Assembly: GCA_030525745.1 (NCBI GenBank)
Contig: JAUNED010000017.1
Coordinates: forward strand, 1 to 42,413
Source of the DNA: Lonepinella koalarum
Lineage (GTDB): Bacteria > Pseudomonadota > Gammaproteobacteria > Enterobacterales > Pasteurellaceae
Length of the DNA: 42,413 nt
Direction of reading: 5' to 3'
This document shows, piece by piece, positions 29,484 to 39,279 of this stretch. The notes beneath the pieces were generated by a model, which was given only the letters and a program-made list of their open reading frames with translations, did no database searches and was not told where the DNA came from. The position numbers and the translations under genes are program-made. The stretch's first letter is position 1. Every line of letters begins with the position of its first letter.

Positions 29484-30012
29484 TTTGTTCCAAAACCTTC
29501 AAAATATTGACCGCACTTACAGGGCAGACTGACAAGCACGCACCACAACCGTTACAATCTTCTAAATTGACTTGTGGCTTAGCGATACCGCCAATTTCAC
29601 GTTTAAAGCGAATGGCTCGGCTTTCACAATTATCCTCACAAGCACGGCATTCCACCGAATTGAATGCCAAACAGCCGGGTTGAATTTCAATTTTGTGAAA
29701 CCAAGGCGATTCACTCAATTCCCGAAAAACAGGCTGTTGGCAAGTCTCAACACATTTTTGGCAAAAAGTACATTCACCTTGTGTAAATCGTACTTCCGGA
29801 AATCCACCCTCACCTATAACCAAAATTTGTGTTTCACAGGCTTTTACACAATCGCCACAACGGTTACAACCTGAAGTAAATTCCACTTCATTAACAGACC
29901 AAGGTGGACGAATAGCCTGAAAGCCTTGTTGTGTAACGGTTTCACTTTGTAAGGTTTTCAAAAAGCCACCCCGTAAAAATTGGCGACGGGGTAAATATTG
30001 CTCTTGGGTCAC
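29476..30012 (-). CDS. napF: Ferredoxin-type protein NapF
   Basis: Cytoplasmic iron-sulfur protein thought to help mature NapA. The protein has about 178 residues and three clear 4Fe-4S regions: CNRCGDCVKACE, CTFCQKCVETC and CNGCGACLSVCP. A further CRACEDNC lies between the second and third. I prefer the GTG at 30012 (AAAGG seven bases upstream) over the TTG at 30018, which nearly touches that ribosome site. First gene of napFDAGHBC. The codons near the 3' end include an exact uptake signal (29510-29518). Confidence 0.93.
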   Translation of the reverse strand: MTQEQYLPRRQFLRGGFLKTLQSETVTQQGFQAIRPPWSVNEVEFTSGCNRCGDCVKACETQILVIGEGGFPEVRFTQGECTFCQKCVETCQQPVFRELSESPWFHKIEIQPGCLAFNSVECRACEDNCESRAIRFKREIGGIAKPQVNLEDCNGCGACLSVCPVSAVNILKVLEQNG

Positions 30013-30047
30013 AACCAAACCTTTAATAAACCTTTTTAACGGATTGC

Positions 30048-30053
30048 ATTATT
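30048..30053 (-). promoter_or_regulatory. Candidate -10 box of the napF promoter
   Basis: AATAAT on the minus strand. A start near 30041 would put the NarP-like dyad near -44 and the FNR-like dyad near -83; -44 is where NarP acts at E. coli napF. Confidence 0.45.
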
Positions 30054-30076
30054 CGTGTTGTATTGCTAGAGATTAA

Positions 30077-30092
30077 TACCCATTAGGAGGTA
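30077..30092. promoter_or_regulatory. NarP/NarL-type 7-2-7 site upstream of napF
   Basis: TACCCAT-TA-GGAGGTA fits the inverted heptamer consensus TACYYMT-N2-AKRGGTA with one mismatch. This spacing is the form NarP binds. It suggests nitrate/nitrite control by NarQP. Confidence 0.65.
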
Positions 30093-30116
30093 TTCTGTTG
30101 GGAATTTGCCGTTTTC

Positions 30117-30130
30117 TTGTTTTAAATCAA
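30117..30130. promoter_or_regulatory. FNR-like site upstream of napF
   Basis: TTGTT-TTAA-ATCAA differs by one base from TTGAT-N4-ATCAA. Centre near -83 of the proposed start, a face-of-helix position known for activators. Confidence 0.6.
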
Positions 30131-30160
30131 ATTTTTAAAACCTCAAGAGAATTGACCGTA

Positions 30161-30193
30161 TTTCTGTAACCTAAGATCGCATCGTTACAGAAA
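30161..30193. repeat. Perfect 10-bp inverted repeat, 13-base spacer
   Basis: TTTCTGTAAC and GTTACAGAAA upstream of the nap promoter. No U-run follows on either strand. It could be an operator or an RNA hairpin; no known regulator site matches with confidence. Confidence 0.7.
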
Positions 30194-30227
30194 AGAGGCT
30201 TTTTGAATGATCAACAGGATCTAAAAC

Positions 30228-30267
30228 AAAAGTGCGGTTAAACTGTTGAGTTTAACCGCACTTTTTT
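30228..30267 (-). terminator. Terminator of glmU built from paired uptake signals
   Basis: Perfect 16-bp arms AAAAGTGCGGTTAAAC and GTTTAACCGCACTTTT, 6-base loop, with two facing exact uptake signals. It lies 10 bases after the glmU stop. Confidence 0.93.
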
Positions 30268-30276
30268 ATCTCATGG

Positions 30277-31641
30277 CTATTTCTTCTTACTCGGACGTTG
30301 CCATCCTTGGATATGGCGTTGTGGTACACGGCTGATGACTAATTCGTTTTCCCCTACGTCTTTGGTAACGGTTGTACCGGCACCGATTGTTGCACCACTT
30401 GCAATAGTGATTGGTGCAATTAATTGGCTGTCGGAGCCCACAAACACATTATCACCGATAGTGGTTTTGAATTTATTCGCACCGTCATAATTGCAAGTGA
30501 TCACACCGGCACCGATATTACAATTTGAGCCGATTTCCGCATCACCCACGTAGGTTAAGTGATTGACTTTAGAGCCTTTACCAATGTGGGCTTTTTTCAC
30601 TTCCACAAAGTTGCCGATATGGGTTTCTTCGGCTAATTCTGTTCCCGGACGCAAACGGGAGAATGGACCAATGTGTGATTTTGCGCCAATCAGGGCATCT
30701 TCAAATACGGAATAAGGTTTAATTTCTACATCATCGCCGATGTCACAATTCTTAATCACGGAACCTGCACCGATTTTTACCCGATTACCTAATGTCACCT
30801 TGCCTTCAATAATCACATTCACATCAATTTCACAGTCTTTTCCATGGATTAATTCACCACGCAAATCAAAGCGTTCAGGATCGGTCAGCATAACACCGGC
30901 AAGTAAGAGATGCTCTGCTTGTTTGCGTTGGAAATAGCGTTCCAAAGCGGCAAGTTGTAATCGGTTATTTGCACCTTCTACTTCCATTTTATCCGTTGCA
31001 GATACCGCAACCACTTGGAAACCGTCCTGATTGGCTAAACCGATCACATCAGTCATGTAATATTCTTTTTGTGCGTTATTATTGTTCAAACGAACCAGCC
31101 ATTTTTTGAAACTTGCACCGTCAGACACCATTACCCCCGTATTCACTTCAGTAATTTTTAATTGTTCCGGATTCGCATCTTTTTGTTCTACAATCGCTAC
31201 AACAGAGCCATTCTCGCGAATAATTCGACCATAACCTGTCGGGTTATCTAAATTCACTGTTAATAGAGCAATGCCGTTTTCCGGCTTGGCAGCAATTAAT
31301 TTCTCCAAGGTTGCTTGGGTAATTAATGGGCTGTCGCCATATAACATTAAAATATTTTCATCATCGGCAAAAAACGGTGCAGCCTGTTGCATGGCGTGGC
31401 CGGTCCCTAATTGTTCCGCTTGCAAAACCCAGTTCACCGGTTCATTTGCCAAACGTTGTTGTAACAATTCACCGCCGTGGCCGTAAATCAGATGAATATT
31501 TTCCGCATTCAATTGTTTGGCGGTATCAATCACATGTTTGACCATGGGTTTGCCTGCAATAGAGTGCAAGACTTTCGGCAAATCAGAATACATTCTCGTG
31601 CCTTTGCCGGCAGCCAAAATGACAACGCTTAATTTTTTCAT
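30277..31641 (-). CDS. glmU: Bifunctional GlmU: glucosamine-1-P acetyltransferase / GlcNAc-1-P uridylyltransferase
   Basis: Makes UDP-GlcNAc for peptidoglycan and lipooligosaccharide. The 454-aa protein has an N-terminal nucleotidyltransferase domain ([20 protein letters not shown] at about 7-26, YGDSPLI, EQKDAN). A C-terminal left-handed beta-helix from about residue 250 has hexapeptide repeats ([30 protein letters not shown]) and the acetyl-CoA site. RBS AGGA precedes the ATG. A short upstream frame that begins in a Hin-type uptake signal ends across the glmU start. Length equals the E. coli enzyme (456) within two residues. Confidence 0.98.
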   Translation of the reverse strand: MKKLSVVILAAGKGTRMYSDLPKVLHSIAGKPMVKHVIDTAKQLNAENIHLIYGHGGELLQQRLANEPVNWVLQAEQLGTGHAMQQAAPFFADDENILMLYGDSPLITQATLEKLIAAKPENGIALLTVNLDNPTGYGRIIRENGSVVAIVEQKDANPEQLKITEVNTGVMVSDGASFKKWLVRLNNNNAQKEYYMTDVIGLANQDGFQVVAVSATDKMEVEGANNRLQLAALERYFQRKQAEHLLLAGVMLTDPERFDLRGELIHGKDCEIDVNVIIEGKVTLGNRVKIGAGSVIKNCDIGDDVEIKPYSVFEDALIGAKSHIGPFSRLRPGTELAEETHIGNFVEVKKAHIGKGSKVNHLTYVGDAEIGSNCNIGAGVITCNYDGANKFKTTIGDNVFVGSDSQLIAPITIASGATIGAGTTVTKDVGENELVISRVPQRHIQGWQRPSKKK

Positions 31642-31688
31642 AGTGAAATCCTGTTAATCAAAAGTGCGGTCATTTTACACGGAATTTT

Positions 31689-32750
31689 TCAAATTAAGAA
31701 CAAATGTGGAATTAAATTCATCACCAACATAGTCAGGAGGGACAAAACCAAACGAGATGAACCAAAAATAAAGCCTCGGTTTTCGCCGTTATCAAATTTC
31801 ACCAAGATATTTGCCATTGCTGTAAGTGCATACACTTCAATCAGCGTGAAAATCACTAAATAAACATATGCCGACACCAATGACAAATAATGTAATGTCA
31901 TAAACCAAGGCACAATCAAACCAATAATTAACAAGGGGGCAATCCAATATAATTGTTGTTTGGTTAAATTAATTCGGCGGGAAAAAGAGGTTTGCAACAA
32001 CACTGTCATCAATCCATTCACAAATAATGCTATGGGTGAATGTTCGGGTAAGCCTAATTTGTTGTCGAATAAAAACGGAAAAATCACGAAAAACGAAGAA
32101 CAAATGCTCAATGGCAAAAACAACATGGCATGAATTTGCAAAAATTCTTTGTTAATAATTTCGCCGATTTGAGCCCAACGGAATTTAACCAATTTGCTGA
32201 TATGCTGGATTTGATAAAAAGGCTTCACCATAAACAAAAATAAAACCGCTTCCATTAAGAAACAAACCCAAATCAAGCTGTTGATTTGTTCAAATTTAAT
32301 GAATGGAATAGCGAGCAAGGGCGCAGCCATTGAAGACATGCTGGTGACTTTTAAATATTTCCCCTGCAACTTGGTTTTTTCTGCATATTCTTTACCCAAC
32401 GCCAATAAACAGGCTCGGGCATTGGTACCAAACAAACAACTGCCCAAGCCGAAACAGACTGTTGCTGCCAGCAAAATGCCGTAATTTTCCGCTAATAAAA
32501 ATAATATATAGGCCAGCACATCTAGAAAGCAGCCTACTAACATCATTCTGGCTAATCCGTAACGGTCGCCCCAAATACCGGCGATGATTGCTAAGGCTTG
32601 ATTACAAAAAAACAGGACGGAAAGCGAAAAAGCAATTTCACTGTTACTTAAGCCTTTTTGTTGCAAATAAATAAAAAACACCGATTGCATCGCAAAATAG
32701 GCCATGGTGGAAATGAATCGGCGGATTAATAAAAGTTTTTGTAAATTCAT
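31689..32750 (-). CDS. MFS permease of unknown substrate
   Basis: A 353-aa integral membrane protein with about ten to twelve hydrophobic segments. Its MFS signature is between helices 2 and 3 (GIWGDRYGLARMML). The overall look is that of the HcaT/LacY-like MFS_1_like group, but no substrate can be named. The ATG at 32750 has AGGA seven bases upstream; a longer frame from 32774 lacks such a site. It is 47 bases upstream of glmU on the same strand and divergent from anmK. The position between wall-precursor and wall-recycling genes is suggestive only. Confidence 0.8.
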   Translation of the reverse strand: MNLQKLLLIRRFISTMAYFAMQSVFFIYLQQKGLSNSEIAFSLSVLFFCNQALAIIAGIWGDRYGLARMMLVGCFLDVLAYILFLLAENYGILLAATVCFGLGSCLFGTNARACLLALGKEYAEKTKLQGKYLKVTSMSSMAAPLLAIPFIKFEQINSLIWVCFLMEAVLFLFMVKPFYQIQHISKLVKFRWAQIGEIINKEFLQIHAMLFLPLSICSSFFVIFPFLFDNKLGLPEHSPIALFVNGLMTVLLQTSFSRRINLTKQQLYWIAPLLIIGLIVPWFMTLHYLSLVSAYVYLVIFTLIEVYALTAMANILVKFDNGENRGFIFGSSRLVLSLLTMLVMNLIPHLFLI

Positions 32751-32803
32751 AAAATATCCTGAAAGAGAATGCAAATTCTACTCTGTTTTCAAACAAGATT
32801 CGA

Positions 32804-32809
32804 TATAAT
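32804..32809 (+). promoter_or_regulatory. Candidate -10 box of the anmK promoter
   Basis: Perfect TATAAT 31 bases before the anmK ATG in the divergent region with the MFS gene; the -35 is poor. Confidence 0.5.
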
Positions 32810-32839
32810 GCAGCCACATTCCTTAGCAAAAAAGACAAA

Positions 32840-33964
32840 ATGACAGAATATTATCTCGGTGTGATGTCCGGCACGAGCTTAGACGGCGTAGATATTGCGT
32901 TAATGGATTTCACGGAACAACCTACATTCATTGCCTCCGATTTTACCCCAATGCCAATCGAAATTCGGCAAAAACTAACCGCACTTTTAGCTACTGGTGA
33001 AACCTCTCTGCAACATTTAGGCGAGTTGGATCATCAGCTAGGTTTACTTTATGCGGATTGTATTAAGCATTTTCTACAAAAAGTGCGGTTAAAACCGGAA
33101 GAGATTTGTGCTATTGGTTGTCACGGGCAAACGATCTGGCATTCTCCTTGTGGAAAATATCCGTTTACGATGCAAATCGGCGATATGAATTTAGTCGCAA
33201 TGCAAACCGGTATTACCACCATCGGTGATTTTCGCCGTAAAGATATGGCGGTAGGTGGGCAGGGAGCGCCTCTTGTGCCGGCCTTTCATCAAGCGTTATT
33301 TGCTGATCCGCACCGACTAACCGTAGTGTTGAATATGGGGGGCATCAGTAACATTTCAGTGCTGTCGCCGGAGAAAGAAACTATCGGTTACGACATAGGC
33401 GTAGCCAATGCACTATTAGATTCTTGGATAGAATTACATCTGGGTAAAACCTATGATAAAGATGCAGAATGGGCAAAAACAGGGCAAATTTGCACCGCAC
33501 TTTTGGATTTATTGCTAGACGAAGATTTCTTTCGCCAGTCCCCGCCGAAAAGCACGGGGCGTGAATTATTCAATTTGGATTGGCTAAATAAAAAACGGGA
33601 AAAATTGACCGCACTTTTCCCTGACATCAGTCTGTCGTCAGAAGATGTACAACGTACTTTGGTAGAATTTACAGCGGTTAGTATTGCCAATGAACTTAAG
33701 TTATTACAAGCTGAAGATAAACCGAATTTATTATTGGCCTGTGGCGGTGGTGCAAGAAATCCGTTGATTATGCAACGATTGGAAGCCTTATTGCCACAGT
33801 GGGAAATTGCCTTCACCGACCAATTCGGCTTAAATGCCGATGATGTGGAAGCTGCTGCTTTCGCTTGGCTTGCCTATCGCCGAATGCACGACCTGCCCAA
33901 TAACCTGCCAAGCGTTACCGGCGCAAAAAGTGCGGTGAGTTTAGGCGTGGTTTTTGAACCTTAA
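32840..33964 (+). CDS. anmK: Anhydro-N-acetylmuramic acid kinase
   Basis: Phosphorylates and opens 1,6-anhydro-MurNAc to MurNAc-6-P during peptidoglycan recycling; MurQ, encoded about 0.9 kb downstream, takes the next step. The 374-aa ATPase-fold protein begins [15 protein letters not shown]. It also has [17 protein letters not shown] and [11 protein letters not shown], all AnmK hallmarks. Five exact Hin-type uptake signals sit in 1.1 kb, about five times the average of this window. The stop overlaps the stop of the convergent gene by two bases. Confidence 0.97.
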   Translation: MTEYYLGVMSGTSLDGVDIALMDFTEQPTFIASDFTPMPIEIRQKLTALLATGETSLQHLGELDHQLGLLYADCIKHFLQKVRLKPEEICAIGCHGQTIWHSPCGKYPFTMQIGDMNLVAMQTGITTIGDFRRKDMAVGGQGAPLVPAFHQALFADPHRLTVVLNMGGISNISVLSPEKETIGYDIGVANALLDSWIELHLGKTYDKDAEWAKTGQICTALLDLLLDEDFFRQSPPKSTGRELFNLDWLNKKREKLTALFPDISLSSEDVQRTLVEFTAVSIANELKLLQAEDKPNLLLACGGGARNPLIMQRLEALLPQWEIAFTDQFGLNADDVEAAAFAWLAYRRMHDLPNNLPSVTGAKSAVSLGVVFEP

Positions 33965-34521
33965 TAAGTACGAATACCGGGTGGTTGATAATTTATAATG
34001 AATTGTTCTATTTCTGTTAAATCATCGGAAAAGAGAAAATGATCAAAATCAGATTGGGATAAAAATGCCGAACTCACCATATGAGTGAAAAATGATTTTA
34101 ATTTGTCATAATATCCGTCAGCGTTAAAAAATACACAAGGGTTAGGATTTTTACCAATTCTCGCCCAAGAAAGCACTTCAATGATTTCCTCTAATGTTCC
34201 GGGGCCACCGGGCAAGGCAATATACGCATTGCCGAGTTCAAACATTTTCTGTTTGCGTTCGACCATTGTTTCTACGGAAATCAGTTCGGTTAAATTGGTG
34301 TGGGCAATTTCCCGTTGGCGTAAAAATTCAGGCAATACGCCAATGACTTTTCCACCCCGTTCCAATACGGTATCCGCAATCAAGCCCATTAGCCCCACAT
34401 TGCTACCACCATAAACCAACTTATGCTGATTTTCTGCTATCCAGCGTCCTAATCTTATTGTTGCTTGTTGAATGGCAGGATTTATGCCTAAACTTGCACC
34501 ACAATAAACTGTTATATTCAT
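33961..34521 (-). CDS. LOG-family protein (cytokinin riboside 5'-monophosphate phosphoribohydrolase-like)
   Basis: A 186-aa Rossmann-type protein of the TIGR00730/LOG family, often mislabelled lysine decarboxylase. The motifs GGSNVGLMG and [17 protein letters not shown] (the PGGxGTxxE signature) are intact, so hydrolysis of nucleoside 5'-monophosphates to base and ribose 5-phosphate is expected. The bacterial role is unclear. It is convergent and overlapping with anmK at the stop codons, leaving no room for a terminator between them. It is divergent from the MazG-like gene, with starts 43 bases apart. Confidence 0.9.
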   Translation of the reverse strand: MNITVYCGASLGINPAIQQATIRLGRWIAENQHKLVYGGSNVGLMGLIADTVLERGGKVIGVLPEFLRQREIAHTNLTELISVETMVERKQKMFELGNAYIALPGGPGTLEEIIEVLSWARIGKNPNPCVFFNADGYYDKLKSFFTHMVSSAFLSQSDFDHFLFSDDLTEIEQFIINYQPPGIRTY

Positions 34522-34564
34522 TTTGTTCCTTTATAATATTCTGCAAAAACGGGGAAATAATACA

Positions 34565-35780
<1,216 letters not shown>

Positions 35781-35905
35781 ACCCTAGTTTATAAAAAACA
35801 AGTCGGCTTATAACCAAATCTTATAATTAGTTTGAAAAAGTTATTGGATTGCAAACGTAAACTGCATTTTAATGCACCAATGCTTTTTAAGTGATAGGAG
35901 TTGTT

Positions 35906-36925
35906 ATGCTGACAGGGTTGCTATGCGGTTTTTTATTCGGATTTGTCCTACAACGGGGGCGTTTTTGTATCACGGGTGCTTTCCGTGATATGTATGTGAC
36001 GAAAAGCAATAAAATGTTTATTGCATTGTTGATTGCTATTTCAGTGCAGTCGGTCGGTTTCTTTTTAATGCAGGATACAGGTTTATTAAATGTCTCTCCG
36101 GCAGAGAATTTTGCCCCTGTTGCCGTAATTTTCGGTGCATTTGTTTTCGGTATCGGCATTATTTTGGCCGGAGGATGTGCTACCGGCACTTGGTATCGTG
36201 CCGGTGAAGGCTTAATTGGTAGCTGGATTGCCTTGATTTTCTATATGTTATTCAGTGCAATGATGAGAACCGGTCCGTTAAGCGGCTTTAATTCGAGCTT
36301 ACGTGGCATTCAAACAGAACAAACTACTCTCTATGAAACCTTTGGTATTTCCCCTTGGATGTTGGTGGCATTGTTGATCGCAGTGACTTTATATGCGGTT
36401 TACACACAATTGCGCAAACCCCAAGCCAAAATTGCCGGCTTAAAACCAAAGAAAAGCGGCTTAGCCCATCTTTTATTTGAAAAACGCTGGCACCCTTTTG
36501 TGACCGCTGTATTAGTGGGACTTATTGGCATTTTGGCTTGGCCTCTCAGCGTTGCTACAGGACGTGAATTCGGTTTGGGAATTACCGGCCCGTCAGCCAA
36601 TATTGTGCAGTATTTAGTGACCGGCGATAGCAAATATATTAACTGGGGCGTTTTTTTAGTTTTAGGGATCTTTATCGGCTCTTTTGTCGCAGCGAAAGGC
36701 AGCAACGAATTTAGATTTCGTGTGCCGGAGGTGAAAACTGTGCTATACAGCGCAGTTGGTGGCGTGGTAATGGGGATTGGTGCAACACTTGCCGGTGGTT
36801 GTTCAATCGGTAACGGATTAGTGGATACCTCATTCTTCTCTTGGCAAGGTTGGGTCTCTTTACCCATGATGATCTTAGGTACTTGGGTTGCAGCCTATTT
36901 CACCATCATTAAACGTACAAAATAA
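35906..36925 (+). CDS. YeeE/YedE family transporter
   Basis: A 339-aa membrane protein with about nine hydrophobic segments. It has the duplicated family motif GGCATGTWYRAGEG (first half) and GGCSIGNGLVDT (second half), whose Cys form the uptake path in the thiosulfate transporter YeeE/TsuA. The family also includes YedE, linked to selenium metabolism. Start ATG 35906 is set by GGAG six bases upstream; a GTG at 35891 is in frame but upstream of that site. It precedes a TusA-like gene by 10 bases, the usual YeeE-YeeD or YedE-YedF pairing. Thiosulfate is the first guess; selenium cannot be excluded. Confidence 0.88.
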   Translation: MLTGLLCGFLFGFVLQRGRFCITGAFRDMYVTKSNKMFIALLIAISVQSVGFFLMQDTGLLNVSPAENFAPVAVIFGAFVFGIGIILAGGCATGTWYRAGEGLIGSWIALIFYMLFSAMMRTGPLSGFNSSLRGIQTEQTTLYETFGISPWMLVALLIAVTLYAVYTQLRKPQAKIAGLKPKKSGLAHLLFEKRWHPFVTAVLVGLIGILAWPLSVATGREFGLGITGPSANIVQYLVTGDSKYINWGVFLVLGIFIGSFVAAKGSNEFRFRVPEVKTVLYSAVGGVVMGIGATLAGGCSIGNGLVDTSFFSWQGWVSLPMMILGTWVAAYFTIIKRTK

Positions 36926-36935
36926 GGAAAAACAA

Positions 36936-37157
36936 ATGGAAGTCAAGTTACAAACCAGCGGTTTAGTTTGCCCGTTTCCTTTAGTGGAAGCAAAAGACGC
37001 AATGGCGAAATTAAATAAGGGTGACGGCTTAATTATTGAATTCGATTGTACCCAAGCCACAGAATCTATTCCGGCTTGGGCGGCAGAGGAAGGTTACGAA
37101 GTCACTAACTTTGAGCAAATTGACGATGCGAAGTGGACAATCACAGTGATAAAATAA
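36936..37157 (+). CDS. TusA-like sulfur carrier (YeeD/YedF-like)
   Basis: A 73-aa sulfurtransferase of the SirA/TusA fold. The conserved CPxP motif is in GLVCPFPLVEAK, with Cys near residue 13 as the persulfide carrier, followed by the GDGLIIEFDC strand. RBS AAGGA precedes the ATG. Paired with the upstream YeeE/YedE transporter, it probably receives the imported sulfur (or selenium) species. It is followed by a terminator that lies in the opposite-strand rluE gene. Confidence 0.9.
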   Translation: MEVKLQTSGLVCPFPLVEAKDAMAKLNKGDGLIIEFDCTQATESIPAWAAEEGYEVTNFEQIDDAKWTITVIK

Positions 37158-37187
37158 TCTCAAATTCTGTGGTAAAACAATAGGATT

Positions 37188-37886
37188 TTAGGGTCTGTTA
37201 ATTTTTAACCGCCGTAATAGTTCGGCGGTTTTTTCTTGGCTCAATTCTCGATACTCGCCGTTAGCCAACCCTTCTAAGGTGAAATCACCAATAGCATAGC
37301 GAATTAAACGTAAAGTCGGAAAACCGATATGAGCGGTCATTCGGCGAACTTGACGGTTGCGGCCTTCGCTGATTTTAATTTCTAACCAAGAAGTAGGTAT
37401 TGTTTTGCGCTCTCTAATCGGCGGATTGCGCTGCCACAACCAATTCGGCTCGGAAACTAACCGCACTTTTGCCGGCTTGGTTAAACCATCATTAAGTGCT
37501 ACTCCTTTTCTTAATTTTACTAAATCCTGCGCCGTCGGAATGCCCTCAACTTGAACGAAATAGGTTTTTTCCAAATGAAATTTTGGCTCAGCCAACCGAT
37601 GTTGTAATTGGCCGTTATTGGTAAGTAATAATAATCCCTCGCTGTCTCTATCAAGCCGTCCGGCAGCGTAAATATGAGGAATGGGGATAAAATCTTTCAG
37701 CGTTTGCCGTCCTTGTTCGTCGGAAAATTGCGTCAGTACAGCAAAGGGCTTGTTAAACAAAATCACTTGTGTCTCTGCTGAAACAATGTCTTTTTTAACC
37801 GCACTTTTTACCGAATTGCCCGGTTGGGTTCGGCGAAATGTTGCATTATTTTTTGTTCGATATCTTGCAATAAAAGGGGTGTTCAT
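37188..37886 (-). CDS. rluE: 23S rRNA pseudouridine synthase (RluE-like)
   Basis: RsuA-family synthase lacking a clear S4 domain, like RluE, which modifies U2457 of 23S rRNA in E. coli. The catalytic Asp is in [16 protein letters not shown], and [10 protein letters not shown] and LIRYAIGD are conserved. I use the ATG at 37886 (232 aa), but one ten codons earlier (37916) is equally open and neither has a strong ribosome site. Two uptake signals lie in it; one encodes KSAV near the N-terminus. The last codons double as a terminator for the opposite strand. Confidence 0.9.
   Translation of the reverse strand: MNTPFIARYRTKNNATFRRTQPGNSVKSAVKKDIVSAETQVILFNKPFAVLTQFSDEQGRQTLKDFIPIPHIYAAGRLDRDSEGLLLLTNNGQLQHRLAEPKFHLEKTYFVQVEGIPTAQDLVKLRKGVALNDGLTKPAKVRLVSEPNWLWQRNPPIRERKTIPTSWLEIKISEGRNRQVRRMTAHIGFPTLRLIRYAIGDFTLEGLANGEYRELSQEKTAELLRRLKINRP
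37207..37234 (+). terminator. Terminator of the YeeE/TusA operon, inside rluE
   Basis: AACCGCCG and CGGCGGTT around 8 bases, then six T, read on the plus strand 49 bases after the TusA-like stop. The same bases encode the last residues of rluE on the minus strand. Confidence 0.85.
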
Positions 37887-37952
37887 ATATGTTGTGGAAA
37901 TCAAAAATAAATCCATTCTAACAAAAAAACGTCAGCAAAATAAGGAAGAGCT

Positions 37953-39200
37953 ATGCAATCTAAAGTCATTATTCCGCAAGGGGAAAAAATTCAATTAAAT
38001 CAAGACGGTTCATTAAATGTGCCGAACAAGCCGATTATTCCGTTTATTGAAGGAGACGGCATTGGGGTGGATGTCACACCGGCAATGAAAACGGTGATTG
38101 ATGCAGCGGTACAAAAAGCCTATGGCGGTAAACGCCAAATTGCGTGGTGTGAAATTTATGCCGGCGGCAAGGCTAATGACCTCTATGGTGAAAATACATG
38201 GCTTCCGGATGAAACCATGGAATTAATCCGCGAATATCATGTTGCAATTAAAGGCCCACTTATGACACCGGTGGGCGGTGGCATTCGTTCCTTGAATGTG
38301 GCAATGCGTCAAGGCTTGGATTTGTACAATTGCTTGCGTCCAATTCGTTATTATGATGGCACGCCAAGTCCGGTGAAACACCCTGAATTAGTGGATATGG
38401 TGATTTTCCGTGAAAATTCTGAAGATATTTACGCCGGTGTGGAATGGAAAGCAGGTTCGGCTGAAGCAGACAAAGTCATCGCTTTTTTACAAAATGAAAT
38501 GGGTGTGAAAAAAATCCGTTTTACCGAAGATTGCGGTATCGGCATAAAACCGGTGTCCAAACAAGGCACACAACGTTTGGTTCGTGCTGCTATTCAATAT
38601 GCCATTGATAATGACCGCACTTCTGTCACTTTAGTGCATAAAGGCAATATTATGAAATTCACTGAGGGTGCATTTAAAGAATGGGGCTATCAAGTGGCAC
38701 AAGAATTTGGTGCAACTGCCATTGACGGCGGTGATTGGCATCGTTTAACCAACCCTAAAACCGGCCGTGAAATTATTATTAAAGATTGCATCGCCGACGC
38801 ATTCTTGCAAGAAGCCTTATTGCACCCGGCAGATTACGATGTGATTGCGACATTAAATCTGAACGGCGACTATATTTCCGATGCACTTGCTGCACAAGTG
38901 GGTGGTATCGGGATCTCACCGGGGGCCAATATCGGTTTTGACGCAGCCATTTTTGAAGCTACCCACGGCACTGGCCCGAAAATTGCCGGCTTAAATAAAG
39001 CTAATCCGGGATCCATTATTCTCAGTGGTGAAATGATGTTACGCCATTTAGGTTGGACGGAAGCAGCGGATTTAGTGGTGAAAGCAGTTTCTAAAACCAT
39101 TGAAAACAAAACTGTTACCTTCGATTTTGCAGAAATGTTAGAAGGTGCAACATTACGTTCTACATCAGAATTTGCCATTGATATTGTGGCGAATATGTAA
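37953..39200 (+). CDS. icd: NADP-dependent isocitrate dehydrogenase
   Basis: Converts isocitrate to 2-oxoglutarate and CO2, giving NADPH and the glutamate precursor. The 415-aa sequence aligns along the whole E. coli enzyme. It has the substrate loop [13 protein letters not shown] with the regulatory Ser, [11 protein letters not shown], the metal-binding Asp region [14 protein letters not shown], and [18 protein letters not shown] precedes the ATG. It stands alone, ended by a bidirectional terminator facing ridA. H. influenzae Rd lacks this enzyme, so it helps separate this host from that species. Confidence 0.98.
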   Translation: MQSKVIIPQGEKIQLNQDGSLNVPNKPIIPFIEGDGIGVDVTPAMKTVIDAAVQKAYGGKRQIAWCEIYAGGKANDLYGENTWLPDETMELIREYHVAIKGPLMTPVGGGIRSLNVAMRQGLDLYNCLRPIRYYDGTPSPVKHPELVDMVIFRENSEDIYAGVEWKAGSAEADKVIAFLQNEMGVKKIRFTEDCGIGIKPVSKQGTQRLVRAAIQYAIDNDRTSVTLVHKGNIMKFTEGAFKEWGYQVAQEFGATAIDGGDWHRLTNPKTGREIIIKDCIADAFLQEALLHPADYDVIATLNLNGDYISDALAAQVGGIGISPGANIGFDAAIFEATHGTGPKIAGLNKANPGSIILSGEMMLRHLGWTEAADLVVKAVSKTIENKTVTFDFAEMLEGATLRSTSEFAIDIVANM

Positions 39201-39214
39201 TGTATTGATAAAGA

Positions 39215-39255
39215 AAAAGTGCGGTTAAACCCTTGAAAGTTTTGACCGCACTTTT
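39215..39255. terminator. Bidirectional terminator between icd and ridA
   Basis: Two facing exact uptake signals form a stem of about 15 pairs (including one G-T) around 11 bases, with A-run on the left and T-run on the right. Confidence 0.9.
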
Positions 39256-39279
39256 CTGTTTAAGATTTCTATTTAAGGT

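Noticed and set aside
35863-35876. Palindrome TGCATTTTAATGCA before the YeeE/YedE gene
   Set aside because: Only 5-bp arms and no U-run; too weak to call an operator or terminator.
36400-36867. 155-codon open frame on the minus strand
   Set aside because: Antisense to the YeeE/YedE gene and low-complexity (Pro, Thr rich); a shadow of the real gene.
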